From NCBI GenBank assembly GCA_049647245.1, contig JBARXH010000160.1, positions 1-24,129 on the forward strand: 24,129 nucleotides of DNA, given 5' to 3'. Both the position numbers and the translations under genes were made by a program. The notes under the pieces are model-generated. The model was given only the letters and a program-made list of their open reading frames with translations, searched no databases and was not told where the DNA came from. Shown one piece after another: positions 17,047 to 24,129 of the stretch; the stretch's first letter is position 1; each line of letters starts with the position of its first letter. Source of the stretch: Litorimonas sp049647245. Its GTDB lineage: Bacteria > Pseudomonadota > Alphaproteobacteria > Caulobacterales > Maricaulaceae.

Positions 17047-17961
17047 ATGGAAATCGGTCAGATATTGGTGCTGCTTCTGGTGGCGTTCATCGTGTTCTTC
17101 GTGCTGCGCGCGGTCACGGTCGTGCGCCAAGGCTGGGAATACACGGTGGAGAGTTTCGGGCGATATACAAAGACGCTCAAGCCCGGCCTGACCTTCCTGG
17201 TCCCTTTCTACCAGCGGGTCGGCCACAAGGTGAACATGCGCGAGCGCGTGATCGACGTGCCGTCCCAGGACGTGATCACCAAGGACAATGCCATGGTCAC
17301 CGCGGACGCGGTGGTGTTCATCCAGGTGCTGGACCCGCGCAAGGCCGCCTATGAGGTCAACAATCTCGACCATGCCATCCAGAACCTCTGCCTGACCAAC
17401 GTGCGCACGGTGGTGGGCTCCATGGACCTCGATGAGGTGCTGTCGCGCCGCGACGAGATCAATGCCAAGCTGCTGACCGTTATCGACCAGGCGACCGATA
17501 CGTGGGGCACCAAGGTCACCCGGATCGAGATCAAGGACCTGTCGCCGCCGCACGACATCACCCAGGCCATGAACAAGCAGATGAAGGCGGAGCGCGAGAA
17601 GCGCGCCGAAATCCTGGAGGCGGAAGGCCGCAAGCAGAGCCAGATCCTGCGTGCCGAGGGCGAGAAGGAAAGCGCCGTGCGCGAGGCGGAAGGCCGCCGG
17701 GAAGCCGCCTTCCTCGACGCCGAGGCCCGCGAACGCGAAGCCGAAGCCGAAGCCAAGGCGACCGAAATGGTCAGCCAGGCCATCGCGGCCGGCGACGTCA
17801 ACGCCATCAACTATTTCGTGGCACAGGACTATGTGCGCGCGTTCGAGAAACTCGCCACCGCGCCCAACCAGAAGACGCTGATCGTCCCGGCGGAACTGTC
17901 GTCGCTCGCGGGCGCCATGGGCGGCATCCAGACGCTGCTCGACAGCGGCAAGGGAGAGTAG
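17047..17961 (+). CDS. SPFH/Band 7 slipin-like membrane protein (QmcA/stomatin type)
   Basis: 304 aa. A single N-terminal membrane helix (about 5-23) is followed by the SPFH domain: VVRQGWEYTVESFGRYTKTLKPGLTFLVPF, RERVIDVPSQDVITKDNAMVTADAVVF, NLDHAIQNLCLTNVRTVVGSMDLDEVLSRRDEIN. A charged coiled coil (about 178-240, rich in EAEGRKQSQILRAEGEKES type repeats) comes next. Such proteins oligomerise into large membrane cages or scaffolds that tune proteases and lipid domains. AAAAGGGG precedes the ATG. The stop at 17961 is 3 bp before the NfeD start, so the two form an operon, the standard partnership for this family. Confidence 0.95.
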   Translation: MEIGQILVLLLVAFIVFFVLRAVTVVRQGWEYTVESFGRYTKTLKPGLTFLVPFYQRVGHKVNMRERVIDVPSQDVITKDNAMVTADAVVFIQVLDPRKAAYEVNNLDHAIQNLCLTNVRTVVGSMDLDEVLSRRDEINAKLLTVIDQATDTWGTKVTRIEIKDLSPPHDITQAMNKQMKAEREKRAEILEAEGRKQSQILRAEGEKESAVREAEGRREAAFLDAEAREREAEAEAKATEMVSQAIAAGDVNAINYFVAQDYVRAFEKLATAPNQKTLIVPAELSSLAGAMGGIQTLLDSGKGE

Positions 17962-17964
17962 GGC

Positions 17965-18414
17965 ATGGTCGAACTCCTGTCCCAACTCACGGCCTGGCAC
18001 TGGCTAGTGCTCGGCGTGGTCCTGCTGGGCCTCGAGCTGCTGACCGGCTCGACCTACATCCTCTGGCCCGCCGTGTCGGCGCTCGCCGTGGGGCTGCTGC
18101 TCTTCATCGCGCCCGGCATGGGCTGGGAGATGCAGATGATGCTCTTCTTCCTTCTGTCGGTCGCGACCCTCGTGCTCGGGCGGACCCATCTGCAGCGCCT
18201 CGTCAAGGGCGGCGAGCCGTCCAGTCTCAACGATCCCGGCCTCGCCCTCGTCGGTCGGCAGGTCGTGGCCGTCGCCGATTTCACCGGCACGGAAGGCCGC
18301 GTGACGGTCGGGGACTCCCAATGGTCGGCCCGGATGCGCGACGGCACGGCCGGCGAAGGCGAGCTGCTGCGCGTGGAAGAGGTCGAGGGCGCAACCCTGA
18401 TCGTGGGGCGCTGA
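17965..18414 (+). CDS. NfeD-like membrane protein, partner of the SPFH protein
   Basis: 149 aa. Two or three hydrophobic helices (about 12-30, 33-50 and 56-72) are followed by a C-terminal OB-fold-like beta domain from about 90 on, with LVGRQVVAVADFTGTEGRVTVGDSQWSARM, the usual NfeD core. The family sits in the membrane with SPFH proteins and its beta domain is thought to contact them. It is a short NfeD1b-type form without the ClpP-like protease domain. Coupling to the upstream gene is very tight (3-bp gap), so co-translation is likely. An RGGGGAG-like signal is not needed for this arrangement and none is clear. Confidence 0.9.
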   Translation: MVELLSQLTAWHWLVLGVVLLGLELLTGSTYILWPAVSALAVGLLLFIAPGMGWEMQMMLFFLLSVATLVLGRTHLQRLVKGGEPSSLNDPGLALVGRQVVAVADFTGTEGRVTVGDSQWSARMRDGTAGEGELLRVEEVEGATLIVGR

Positions 18415-18461
18415 GGCTGCCATTCGGCTCGGGCACCCAACCCCCTTCCAAACGAAAGGCT

Positions 18462-18926
18462 CTAGCCGTCGCTATCGATCGCCGTCCGGATATGCGCCAG
18501 TCCGGCCTCGAACCCGTCTCCCAGAAGGGCAATGGTGTGGGCCGCATCCGATAGGCCGTCCGCACCGAACTCAGCCGTGAAGGCCCTGTCCAGCGCTTCG
18601 GCGCAGGACCGGTAGAGACCGCCCAGCCGTTCGTGGGCGTCCGCTTGCATCACCACGCTGACGGAACGTCGGTCGGGGCCGATCTTCTCGCGTTTGACGA
18701 GATCTCTGGCCTCCAGCCTGTCGATGAGCGCCGTCACCGACCCCGACGTCAGGCCCAGTTCCTCGCCCAGTAATTTGGCTGTCTTCGGACCCTCTTCGAG
18801 CCGGTTGAGTGCGCGCAGGTCCGTACGATTGAGGAGTAGAGCCTTGCACATTTCATGGTCGATCAGATCGACGGCTGCGTGAACGCGTCGGGCGGCACTT
18901 ATGAGATCACCAAGCCCCGGCTTCAT
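18462..18926 (-). CDS. MarR-family transcriptional regulator
   Basis: 154 aa. The winged helix-turn-helix spans about residues 38-105: LRALNRLEEGPKTAKLLGEELGLTSGSVTALIDRLEARDLVKREKIGPDRRSVSV, with the DRR wing typical of MarR. N- and C-terminal helices form the dimer interface. MarR proteins bind palindromes in their own promoters and release on ligand or oxidation. It is divergent from the SRPBCC gene with a short gap holding a palindrome, so it probably regulates that gene and itself. The start is the ATG at 18924-18926. The ligand is unknown. Confidence 0.93.
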   Translation of the reverse strand: MKPGLGDLISAARRVHAAVDLIDHEMCKALLLNRTDLRALNRLEEGPKTAKLLGEELGLTSGSVTALIDRLEARDLVKREKIGPDRRSVSVVMQADAHERLGGLYRSCAEALDRAFTAEFGADGLSDAAHTIALLGDGFEAGLAHIRTAIDSDG

Positions 18927-18961
18927 GCTTGACTCTTGAGAGAAAAGTATCTTGAGTATCG

Positions 18962-18974
18962 AGACATATTGTCT
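18962..18974. promoter_or_regulatory. Candidate MarR operator: 13-bp palindrome AGACATATTGTCT
   Basis: AGACA (18962-18966) and TGTCT (18970-18974) are perfect reverse complements around TAT. The element is in the 63-bp gap between the MarR gene and the likely SRPBCC start (18990). A nearby direct repeat TCTTGAG / TCTTGAG lies at about 18935-18941 and 18949-18956. A MarR dimer could use the palindrome, but this is inferred from position and symmetry. Confidence 0.45.
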
Positions 18975-18989
18975 TTAGGTCACTTCGTC

Positions 18990-19523
18990 ATGCTTATCTG
19001 GATTATCGGCTCTCTAGCGTGTCTGCTCTTCATATTCATCCTGCTCTACATGATCCTGCCGCAGACTGTTGAGTATCGCGAGACCCTGTTGATCGATGCA
19101 CCTCGGGAGCAGGTCTATGATCACATAAGGCTGCAGGAACGGTTGATGGAATGGTCCGCCTGGCCGGAAGCCACCCGCTCGACCTGTTGCGTGGAAGGAC
19201 CTGACGGAAAAGTCGGCGCGAAGACCGTCTTCATGAACAAGGGAAAAGTCTTCGGCCATCAGGAGGTGACCGGGCTGGAACAGGGCAGGCGTATCTCCAT
19301 GACGCTCGAAGATAGCGGGCCTCTCAAGCATACGCCCCACCTCGACTTCATTCTCGAAGAGGCGGGGTCGGACCGGACACGTGTCACGATCGATTTCAGG
19401 AACCGCTATCACGCCCCCTTTCACATCCCGGCACAGATTCTGCGCCTTCCGAGTTGGGTGCGCAAACTGCACAAGGCCGACCTTCAGGGTCTGAAGCGGT
19501 ATAGCGAGGCATTTTCGGCGTGA
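18990..19523 (+). CDS. Membrane-anchored SRPBCC (START-like) family protein
   Basis: 177 aa from the ATG at 18990. A strong N-terminal helix (about 2-24, IGSLACLLFIFILLYMI) is followed by the SRPBCC pattern: VEYRETLLIDAPREQVYDHIRLQERLMEWSAW, GPDGKVGAKTVFMNKGKVFGHQEVTGLEQGRRISMTL and RVTIDFRNRY. This fold binds hydrophobic ligands in a deep pocket; bacterial members act as cyclases, hydrolases or carriers, and the role here is unknown. A longer frame begins with a TTG at 18936 but overlaps the regulator region; the ATG has AGG about 10 bases upstream. It is divergent from the MarR gene, which likely controls it. Its end is 6 bp from the convergent secreted protein gene. Confidence 0.8.
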   Translation: MLIWIIGSLACLLFIFILLYMILPQTVEYRETLLIDAPREQVYDHIRLQERLMEWSAWPEATRSTCCVEGPDGKVGAKTVFMNKGKVFGHQEVTGLEQGRRISMTLEDSGPLKHTPHLDFILEEAGSDRTRVTIDFRNRYHAPFHIPAQILRLPSWVRKLHKADLQGLKRYSEAFSA

Positions 19524-19529
19524 GGGGGC

Positions 19530-20321
19530 TCACTCGCCCATGAACCGCCGGACCATCTTGGGCGAGGGGCTGGGGGAGAGGCGGTAGGGGCGGTCTTCGA
19601 CGCGCACCCCGTCCGCGCCGAGGGCCTCCAGCGCCTCCATCGGCACGATCCGCCCGCCGCTGAGGAGCTCGCCCTCCAACGCGCCCAGATCCTGCCCGCC
19701 GCGCGTGGCGAACAGCAGGGGCGGGGCGTCGGGGTCGTTTCCGGCCACGGCGACATGGTCGAACTTGGGCACCATGAACCCCATCGCGCCGGCCATCTTG
19801 CGGTAGTGCGCGCGCCCGTCCTTCAGGCCGTCTTCCAGCTCCGCCAGATCGTGCGTGCCGCTGCGGCTCCGGTAGCGGACACCGCTGCCGAAGCCGAACC
19901 TGTAGCCGCGCGTGGCATGCATCCGGCCCGCCCGGTCCGGGTCCACGACGCAGATCTGCGCCGCCTCCGGCAGGCCCGGCACGATCTCGGTCAGCAGGAT
20001 GCGCACGCCGTCCTCCTCGAAGGGCAGCACGCGCACCGTGTTCCCCTCGCGCAGCTCCACCCGCTCGGGCGGGGCTTCGTCGGGGTCGAAGTCGAAGCGC
20101 ATGACCATTTCCGCGCCGACCGTGTCGAGCCGGGACGGCTTGAGGCCCGCAAACGTGTCGAACCATTCGACGAAACCTGCGGCCCCGATGCAGAACTCCT
20201 CCTCCATGGGCTTGGGCTCCATGGGCTTGGAGGCCTCCGCCGCCTCCTCCGCCCAGGCGGGGGCGGCGGAAAGGAGCGCGAGGAACAGCGCAGGCAGGAG
20301 GGCAGGGCGGCAGTGTGTCAT
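19530..20321 (-). CDS. Secreted protein of unknown function
   Basis: 263 aa and not recognised. An N-terminal signal peptide (MTHCRPALLPALFLALLSAAPAWA, cleavage likely after AWA) points to export by Sec. A short Glu/Pro/Met repeat (about 26-40, KPMEPKPMEEE) follows. The mature part has two cysteines, in EEFCIGAAGF and QICVVDPDR, which could form one disulfide. No enzyme motif is visible. AGGA lies 9 bases before the ATG at 20319-20321. It is convergent with the SRPBCC gene and divergent from the LptM-like lipoprotein gene. A periplasmic or outer-membrane-associated role is plausible but unproven. Confidence 0.75.
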   Translation of the reverse strand: MTHCRPALLPALFLALLSAAPAWAEEAAEASKPMEPKPMEEEFCIGAAGFVEWFDTFAGLKPSRLDTVGAEMVMRFDFDPDEAPPERVELREGNTVRVLPFEEDGVRILLTEIVPGLPEAAQICVVDPDRAGRMHATRGYRFGFGSGVRYRSRSGTHDLAELEDGLKDGRAHYRKMAGAMGFMVPKFDHVAVAGNDPDAPPLLFATRGGQDLGALEGELLSGGRIVPMEALEALGADGVRVEDRPYRLSPSPSPKMVRRFMGE

Positions 20322-20446
20322 GGCGAGTCCTGTGCCGCCGGAGCGTGGAGCTGCACAGTGAAGAGTTCGTCATGGGAGGGGGGTCCACGGCCCGCCTCGC
20401 GCATTCGTCACTCGACGCGCGTCGCCGCGCGGCCTAGAGCAGACCC

Positions 20447-20716
20447 ATGCCCCGTTCCGTCCGACCGTTCCGCCTTTCCGCCGCCGCGCTCATCGCCCTG
20501 CCGCTCTGCGCCTGCGGCGTGCGCGGCCAGCTGCAGACCCCGGCGCCGCTCTGGGGCCCGGAGTCCGTGGCCGAAGTGCAGGGGGACGACCGCATTGTCG
20601 ACGTGCAGGACCCGCTGGCCAATCCGCTCGAGGATCCGCTGACAAGCCGGCGCGACGGCGTGGACGACAGCCAGGACGATCTCGGCTACGGCGTCGACGT
20701 GACGCGGGATCCGTAA
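20447..20716 (+). CDS. Small LptM-like lipoprotein upstream of lysA
   Basis: 89 aa. A lipoprotein signal peptide ends in LPLCACG, so the mature protein starts at a lipidated Cys near residue 24. The motif CGVRGQLQTPAPLWGPE matches the CG-x-x-G-x-L-x-x-P pattern of the LptM/YifL family, which in E. coli helps the LptDE outer-membrane assembly to mature. The acidic C-terminal half (DPLANPLEDPLTSRRDGVDDSQDD) is longer than in typical members. The gene is 61 bp before lysA and reads the same way, the standard location of this family in many proteobacteria. A function in outer-membrane biogenesis is therefore likely, not proven. Confidence 0.8.
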   Translation: MPRSVRPFRLSAAALIALPLCACGVRGQLQTPAPLWGPESVAEVQGDDRIVDVQDPLANPLEDPLTSRRDGVDDSQDDLGYGVDVTRDP

Positions 20717-20777
20717 GACCGCTCCCGGTTTCCCTTCCGTTACTCCCACTTCGCCCTGTTCGGTCCAGAGACGCCCC

Positions 20778-22085
20778 ATGCGCCATTTCGATTTCCATGA
20801 CGGCGAACTCCATGCCGAGGACGTGCCCCTGTCGCGTATCGCGGCCGACGTCGGCACGCCCGTCTATGTCTACAGTTCCGCCACGCTGGAGCGGCACTAC
20901 CGCGTCTTCGCCGACAGCTTCGAGGGGCTGGACACGCTGGTCGCCTATTCGGTCAAGGCCAACAGCAACATCGCCGTGCTGCAGACGCTGGCGCGGCTCG
21001 GCGCCGGCGCGGACGTGGTGTCGGGCGGCGAGCTGGCGCGCGCGCTGATCGCGGGCATTCCGGGCGAGCGCATCGTCTTTTCCGGCGTCGGCAAGACGCG
21101 CGACGAAATGGCGGCCGCACTGGATGCGGGCATCCACCTGTTCAACGTGGAAAGCCTGCCCGAGCTGCATGTGCTCAACGCCGTCGCCGTGGCCAGGGGC
21201 CGCCGCGCGCCCGTTGCCTTCCGCGTCAATCCGGACGTCAGTGCGGGCGGGCACGAGAAGATCAGCACGGGCAAGAAGGAAAACAAGTTCGGCATCGCCT
21301 GGAGCCGCGCCGAAGCCGCCTACGCCGAAGCGGCCCGCCTGCCGGGCATCGAGGTCGTCGGGGTGGACGTGCATATCGGCAGCCAGATCGACGATCTCGC
21401 CCCGTTCGAGGCCGCCATCCGCAAGGTCGCCGCGCTGATCGGACGCCTGCGCGAGGCGGGCCACGACATCCGGGTTTTTGACATTGGCGGCGGTCTGGGC
21501 ATCCCCTACGGCGACAATGGCCGCACCCCGCCGCGGCCCGACGCCTACGGCGCGCTGGTGCGTCGGCTGACGGCGGATCTCGGCGTGCAGATGGTGTTCG
21601 AACCCGGCCGCATGATCGCGGGCAATTCCGGCGTCCTCCTGACGCGGGCGCTCTACGTCAAGGAGGGCGAGGACCGCCGCTTCCTAGTGATCGACGCCGC
21701 CATGAACGACCTGCTGCGGCCCGCGCTCTACGACGCTTTCCACGACATCGAACCCGTTCGCGCGCCGGGGCCGAACACGGACCCCGAAGCCTACGACATC
21801 GTCGGCCCCATCTGCGAAACGGGCGATACCTTCGCCCGCGACCGGGACATGCCGCCCGTCCAAGCAGGCGACCTGCTCGTGATCCACTCCACCGGCGCCT
21901 ACGGCGCGGCACAGAGCAGCCAGTACAATACAAGGCCGCTCGTGCCCGAAGTCATGGTGCGCGGGGACGAATACCGCGTGATCCGGGAGCGGCCGAAGGT
22001 GGAGGAGATATTGAGGACGGAGTCGTTGGTGGAGTGGAAAGGCGACCGACCGTCAAAGTCGCGTAACGATCTCTTGGAGGGGTAG
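20778..22085 (+). CDS. lysA: Diaminopimelate decarboxylase
   Basis: 435 aa. LysA is the PLP enzyme that makes L-lysine from meso-diaminopimelate, the last step of lysine synthesis. The PLP lysine is Lys60 in YSVKANSN; the barrel carries HIGSQI (199-204), the phosphate-binding GGGLGIPY (237-244), EPGR (275-278), and the cofactor/substrate motif CETGDTFARDR (346-356) with the catalytic Cys346 contributed across the dimer. The start is the ATG at 20778. The upstream LptM-like gene is the usual neighbour. The last 33 bp overlap the end of the convergent nitroreductase gene. Confidence 0.97.
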   Translation: MRHFDFHDGELHAEDVPLSRIAADVGTPVYVYSSATLERHYRVFADSFEGLDTLVAYSVKANSNIAVLQTLARLGAGADVVSGGELARALIAGIPGERIVFSGVGKTRDEMAAALDAGIHLFNVESLPELHVLNAVAVARGRRAPVAFRVNPDVSAGGHEKISTGKKENKFGIAWSRAEAAYAEAARLPGIEVVGVDVHIGSQIDDLAPFEAAIRKVAALIGRLREAGHDIRVFDIGGGLGIPYGDNGRTPPRPDAYGALVRRLTADLGVQMVFEPGRMIAGNSGVLLTRALYVKEGEDRRFLVIDAAMNDLLRPALYDAFHDIEPVRAPGPNTDPEAYDIVGPICETGDTFARDRDMPPVQAGDLLVIHSTGAYGAAQSSQYNTRPLVPEVMVRGDEYRVIRERPKVEEILRTESLVEWKGDRPSKSRNDLLEG

Positions 22086-22754
22086 ACGGGATTTTGGCAG
22101 GGAGACGTTCCAGTCTTCCGCATCGTCGTTCCGCCCGACTGTTACGGCGAAAAGCGACCGGAATCCCTTGTCTGCCAAGCCGAAGGCACGGTCCAATCCC
22201 GGACCGTCGATTCCTTCCATCGGCGTGGCATCCAATCCCATAGCTGCCGCGCCGAAGAGGAATTGACCTCCGTTCCAATAGAGCTGCCGCGCCGTCCAGC
22301 CACCAATGTCGTTATGCTCATCCCTCGACAGGTCGACGAAGTAGGACCGGATATCTCGCATCTCGGTCTTGTTCCGCTCTGTCGGGAAGCGACCGTCCCG
22401 GTCTTCCGTGTCCAATAGATGTTCGAGATAGTCAGCACCGAGATCGTTCCTGGCCGCGAATATGACGACCATTCCGGAGTTACGAACGGGTTCGCTGTTG
22501 AATGAAAAGTTCCCGTCCATTCCTGCCTTTGCCACCGCGTCGCGGCCTTCCGCCGTGGTCGCTACGACGAAGTGCCAGGGCTGGCTGTTCACGCTCGATG
22601 GGCTGAGCCGCAGAAGATCCAGCAAGGCGGAGATCTGCGCGGCGGTCAGCGGTTCTTCAAGATAGGCCTTGGCAGTATGCCGAGACGCCGCGATCGACGC
22701 GACGTCTGTGTCGTAGCCATCGACAGGCTGGGGAGCAGGGGTTGGGCGGATCAT
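22053..22754 (-). CDS. NAD(P)H nitroreductase (NfsB-like)
   Basis: 233 aa. The FMN-binding features of the NfsB/dihydropteridine reductase family are present: ASRHTAKAYLEEPL near residue 24, LLRLSPSSVNSQPWHFVV (about 47-65), and the C-terminal GLDATPMEGIDG followed by DKGFRSLFAVTVGRND. The family reduces nitroaromatics, quinones and flavins as a homodimer. AGGA lies before the ATG at 22752-22754. It is divergent from an HxlR-type regulator, a common pairing in which the regulator responds to electrophiles or quinones. The gene overlaps the lysA end by 33 bp. Confidence 0.92.
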   Translation of the reverse strand: MIRPTPAPQPVDGYDTDVASIAASRHTAKAYLEEPLTAAQISALLDLLRLSPSSVNSQPWHFVVATTAEGRDAVAKAGMDGNFSFNSEPVRNSGMVVIFAARNDLGADYLEHLLDTEDRDGRFPTERNKTEMRDIRSYFVDLSRDEHNDIGGWTARQLYWNGGQFLFGAAAMGLDATPMEGIDGPGLDRAFGLADKGFRSLFAVTVGRNDDAEDWNVSLPKSRLPLQEIVTRL

Positions 22755-22804
22755 CGGTATTTCCTTTCTGTGTGAGCGTCAGCCACTACGGAAAGGTGCG
22801 AAAA

Positions 22805-22841
22805 TTGCGCTACCGACAAATAATGCTTATACGCACATTAT
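22805..22841 (+). promoter_or_regulatory. Promoter and inverted-repeat operator at the HxlR gene start
   Basis: ATAATG (22820-22825) and CATTAT (22836-22841) are reverse complements spaced by 10 bases, giving a 22-bp dyad of the size that HxlR dimers usually bind. It overlaps a possible promoter, TTGCGC (22805-22810), 16-base spacer, TTATAC (22827-22832), and the ATG at 22840. Binding here would block transcription of the regulator and probably of the divergent nitroreductase. Confidence 0.5.
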
Positions 22842-23265
22842 GGATACCGTACACATGCCTTCCGCTTCCACCTCTCCAGCATCCCGTCCGACGGCCCCTG
22901 TATCCTCGGGCATCGCCCGGCAAGCCCGTCACCCGGACTACAAGGCCTGCAACGGTTGCCCCTTGGAGGCGGCGCTGGAGATGATCGGTGGCAAATGGAA
23001 GGGGGTCATTCTCTATCATCTGCTAGAGAACACCCACCGTTTCTCGGAACTCAGGCGGGCGATCGGCGACATCTCCCAGCGGACGCTGACGCGGCAACTT
23101 CGCGAGCTGGAATCCGACCGACTTGTCGAGAGGCAGGTCTACCCGGTCGTTCCGCCCAAGGTGGAGTATAGCCTGACCCCTTCGGGCAGGACACTGGGAC
23201 CGATCCTGCTCTCGCTACACGCATGGGGTTTGGATAACGCCCTGCCAAACGACACGCTTCCATAG
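22840..23265 (+). CDS. HxlR-family transcriptional regulator
   Basis: 141 aa. The winged-helix domain begins at KACNGCPLEAALEMIGGKWKGVILYHLLE, the classic HxlR start, then HRFSELRRAIGDISQRTLTRQLRELESDRLVERQVYPVVPPKVEYSLTPSGRTLGPILLSLHAWG. In relatives such as YodB or HypR the Cys before the helix senses quinones and other electrophiles; the two Cys of KACNGCP are in that place. The first ~33 residues are a Ser/Pro-rich extension. Start uncertain: the ATG at 22840 lies inside the operator and has no Shine-Dalgarno, while the ATG at 22855 has GGA 10 bases upstream. It likely controls the divergent nitroreductase. Confidence 0.92.
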   Translation: MDTVHMPSASTSPASRPTAPVSSGIARQARHPDYKACNGCPLEAALEMIGGKWKGVILYHLLENTHRFSELRRAIGDISQRTLTRQLRELESDRLVERQVYPVVPPKVEYSLTPSGRTLGPILLSLHAWGLDNALPNDTLP

Positions 23266-23930
23266 ACGGGCCTGTCGCAACCATCCTGTCCACCTAAACG
23301 ATCCGCGCGAACACTCCTAAGGACCCCTGTCCTTTCAACGCTTTGCGCCAAAACCGCGCAATCCGATCCTCGGCATCCCAAACTGTGCCAGTCTGCCCTC
23401 GTTCCGCCGCGAGGCATGGGGATGGTGCGCAGACCTCGAAGTCGCGGCGGGACGGGAGCGAAGGCTCGTCGGGTCGCGGGGGAGATGCCCCGCTTCCGGT
23501 CCGCGAAGATGCGGCCCGGAAGACTGGACGGGTGGGTCGGCCGCTGGAGCTGTGTGTCCGGCGGAAGGGCCCTGTCTCTCTCCGAACGGCCCTTCGGTGG
23601 GTCCCTGATGCAAGGGCGTGTTGGCCCAACATCGGACCGAAGGCTCATCCGCCGCGGTCCGTAGGCCGCCTGTTGCAGGGGATGATCCGGAAGCCGAACG
23701 GCGGAGCGATACTCTCGCCACCCTCGCGCGGGCCTCCGCCCAGCGTAAAAAGGGACTTTCTTGCTTCACCCCTCGCCGGGTGGAGGCCCGCGCCCCGTGC
23801 CGTTTTCGGCCGGGAGACCGACGCGATCCGACTCCTGCCAGTGCCCCGATGCCTGGCCGCACATTTGCGCCTGCGCAATCCAAGCCCGGCTTCATCGAAA
23901 CAAACCCGGCCCACCAATCGTATCCACCTC
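23266..23930. other. Gene-free, hairpin-rich intergenic region
   Basis: About 660 bp with no convincing gene. Several minus-strand frames stay open for 112 to 186 codons, but their products are Arg/Pro/Ser/Gly-rich, overlap each other in different frames and lack recognisable motifs, which is what high GC content gives by chance. Hairpins seen: AAGGAC/GTCCTT (23319-23334), GCGGGG/CCCCGC (23476-23493), CTTCCGG-CCGC/GCGG-CCGGAAG (23493-23522), GAAGGGCC/GGCCCTTC (23564-23595) and GGCGGAG/CTCCGCC (23700-23740). The density suggests a structured RNA or a repeat element. Its true nature is unknown. Confidence 0.5.
23319..23335 (+). terminator. Possible weak terminator after the HxlR gene
   Basis: A 6-bp stem AAGGAC (23319-23324) and GTCCTT (23329-23334) with the loop CCCT is followed by TC and an interrupted T-run, 53 bp after the HxlR stop. 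The stem is short and the tail poor, so this is only a weak candidate. Confidence 0.3.
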
Positions 23931-24129
23931 ATGACCGATCAAAGCCCCTCCATCGTCTGGTTCCGCAACGACCGCCGTCTGTCCGACCATCCGGCCCTGC
24001 AAGCCGCCGTGGAGCGCGGCGGGCCGCTCGTGCTGCTCTTCATCCTCGAAGACGATGCGGACCGGGTTCACGGCGGCGCGCGCGGGGTCTGGCTGCACCA
24101 TTCGCTCGCCGCCTTGCGCGGCGACATCG
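23931..24129 (+). CDS. phr: Deoxyribodipyrimidine photolyase / cryptochrome family, N-terminal part
   Basis: The first 66 codons of a gene that continues past the right edge. The start ATG at 23931 is followed by SIVWFRNDRRLSDHPALQAAVERGGPLVLLFILEDD, the opening of the photolyase alpha/beta antenna-binding domain, and GARGVWLHHSLAALRGDI, also typical. The enzyme repairs UV-induced cyclobutane pyrimidine dimers using blue light and FADH-. The FAD domain lies outside the window, so photolyase versus cryptochrome cannot be separated. No Shine-Dalgarno is evident and the upstream 660 bp is hairpin-rich. Confidence 0.93.
   Translation, partial: MTDQSPSIVWFRNDRRLSDHPALQAAVERGGPLVLLFILEDDADRVHGGARGVWLHHSLAALRGDI

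Noticed and set aside
20717..20777. Lysine riboswitch before lysA
   Set aside because: The gap is only 61 bp and shows no L-box-like structure.
23335..23895. Minus-strand open frame of 186 codons before the photolyase gene
   Set aside because: Arg/Pro/Ser-rich product, overlapping open frames in the other minus frames, no motifs and no ribosome-binding signal; treated as GC-driven open frame.

Overview
This is GC-rich chromosomal DNA from an alphaproteobacterium, most likely a marine caulobacter-like lineage (Maricaulales, Hyphomonadaceae or Caulobacterales). The order-level assignment is an inference from gene content and base composition, not proven. A GTTC-N7-GTTC box, the alphaproteobacterial LexA motif, lies in front of a DNA-repair gene and fits this placement. 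Coding is dense on both strands, with short intergenic gaps and several convergent gene pairs whose ends overlap.

Layout. 1-260 is the C-terminus of a chemotaxis receptor. 323-1267 is an SMP-30-like lipoprotein, convergent with a small GlsB/YeaQ-type membrane protein (1353-1604, -) across a shared terminator. 1705-2291 is a VapBC toxin-antitoxin pair with a clear operator, tail-to-tail with miaB (2288-3781, -). 3907-5807 holds an MDR oxidoreductase convergent with an orphan ATP-grasp enzyme. 5935-8581 holds an adenosine kinase-like PfkB protein and rpoN (sigma-54). 8687-9463 is an endonuclease III-like [4Fe-4S] repair protein behind the LexA box. 9375-10829 (-) is a Na+/alanine (AGCS) symporter. 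10928-12548 has a DUF1295 membrane protein convergent with a fatty-acid/sterol hydroxylase. 12629-14101 is glpK, followed by a CAU-anticodon tRNA.

14193-15655 is the one clearly foreign stretch. It is AT-rich beside its neighbours, starts right after the tRNA, and carries a single gene for a coiled-coil, two-helix membrane protein of unknown function. Ordinary chromosomal genes then resume: YqgE (-), a Prx5-type peroxiredoxin, a slipin/NfeD operon, a divergent MarR/SRPBCC pair, a secreted protein of unknown function, an LptM-like lipoprotein upstream of lysA, a divergent nitroreductase/HxlR pair, a gene-free structured region of about 660 bp (23266-23930), and the start of a photolyase gene.

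The window is mostly housekeeping and stress genes: redox (peroxiredoxin, nitroreductase, MDR enzyme), membrane maintenance (SPFH/NfeD, hydroxylase, DUF1295) and DNA repair (endonuclease III-like, photolyase). The less ordinary signals are the LexA box, two convergent gene pairs whose TAG stop codons share one palindromic CTAG, two hairpins built on translation starts, several perfect inverted repeats between divergent genes, the AT-rich orphan gene beside the tRNA, and the hairpin-rich spacer before the photolyase. No complete new multi-gene system was identified. The AT-rich orphan gene is the best candidate for undescribed biology.
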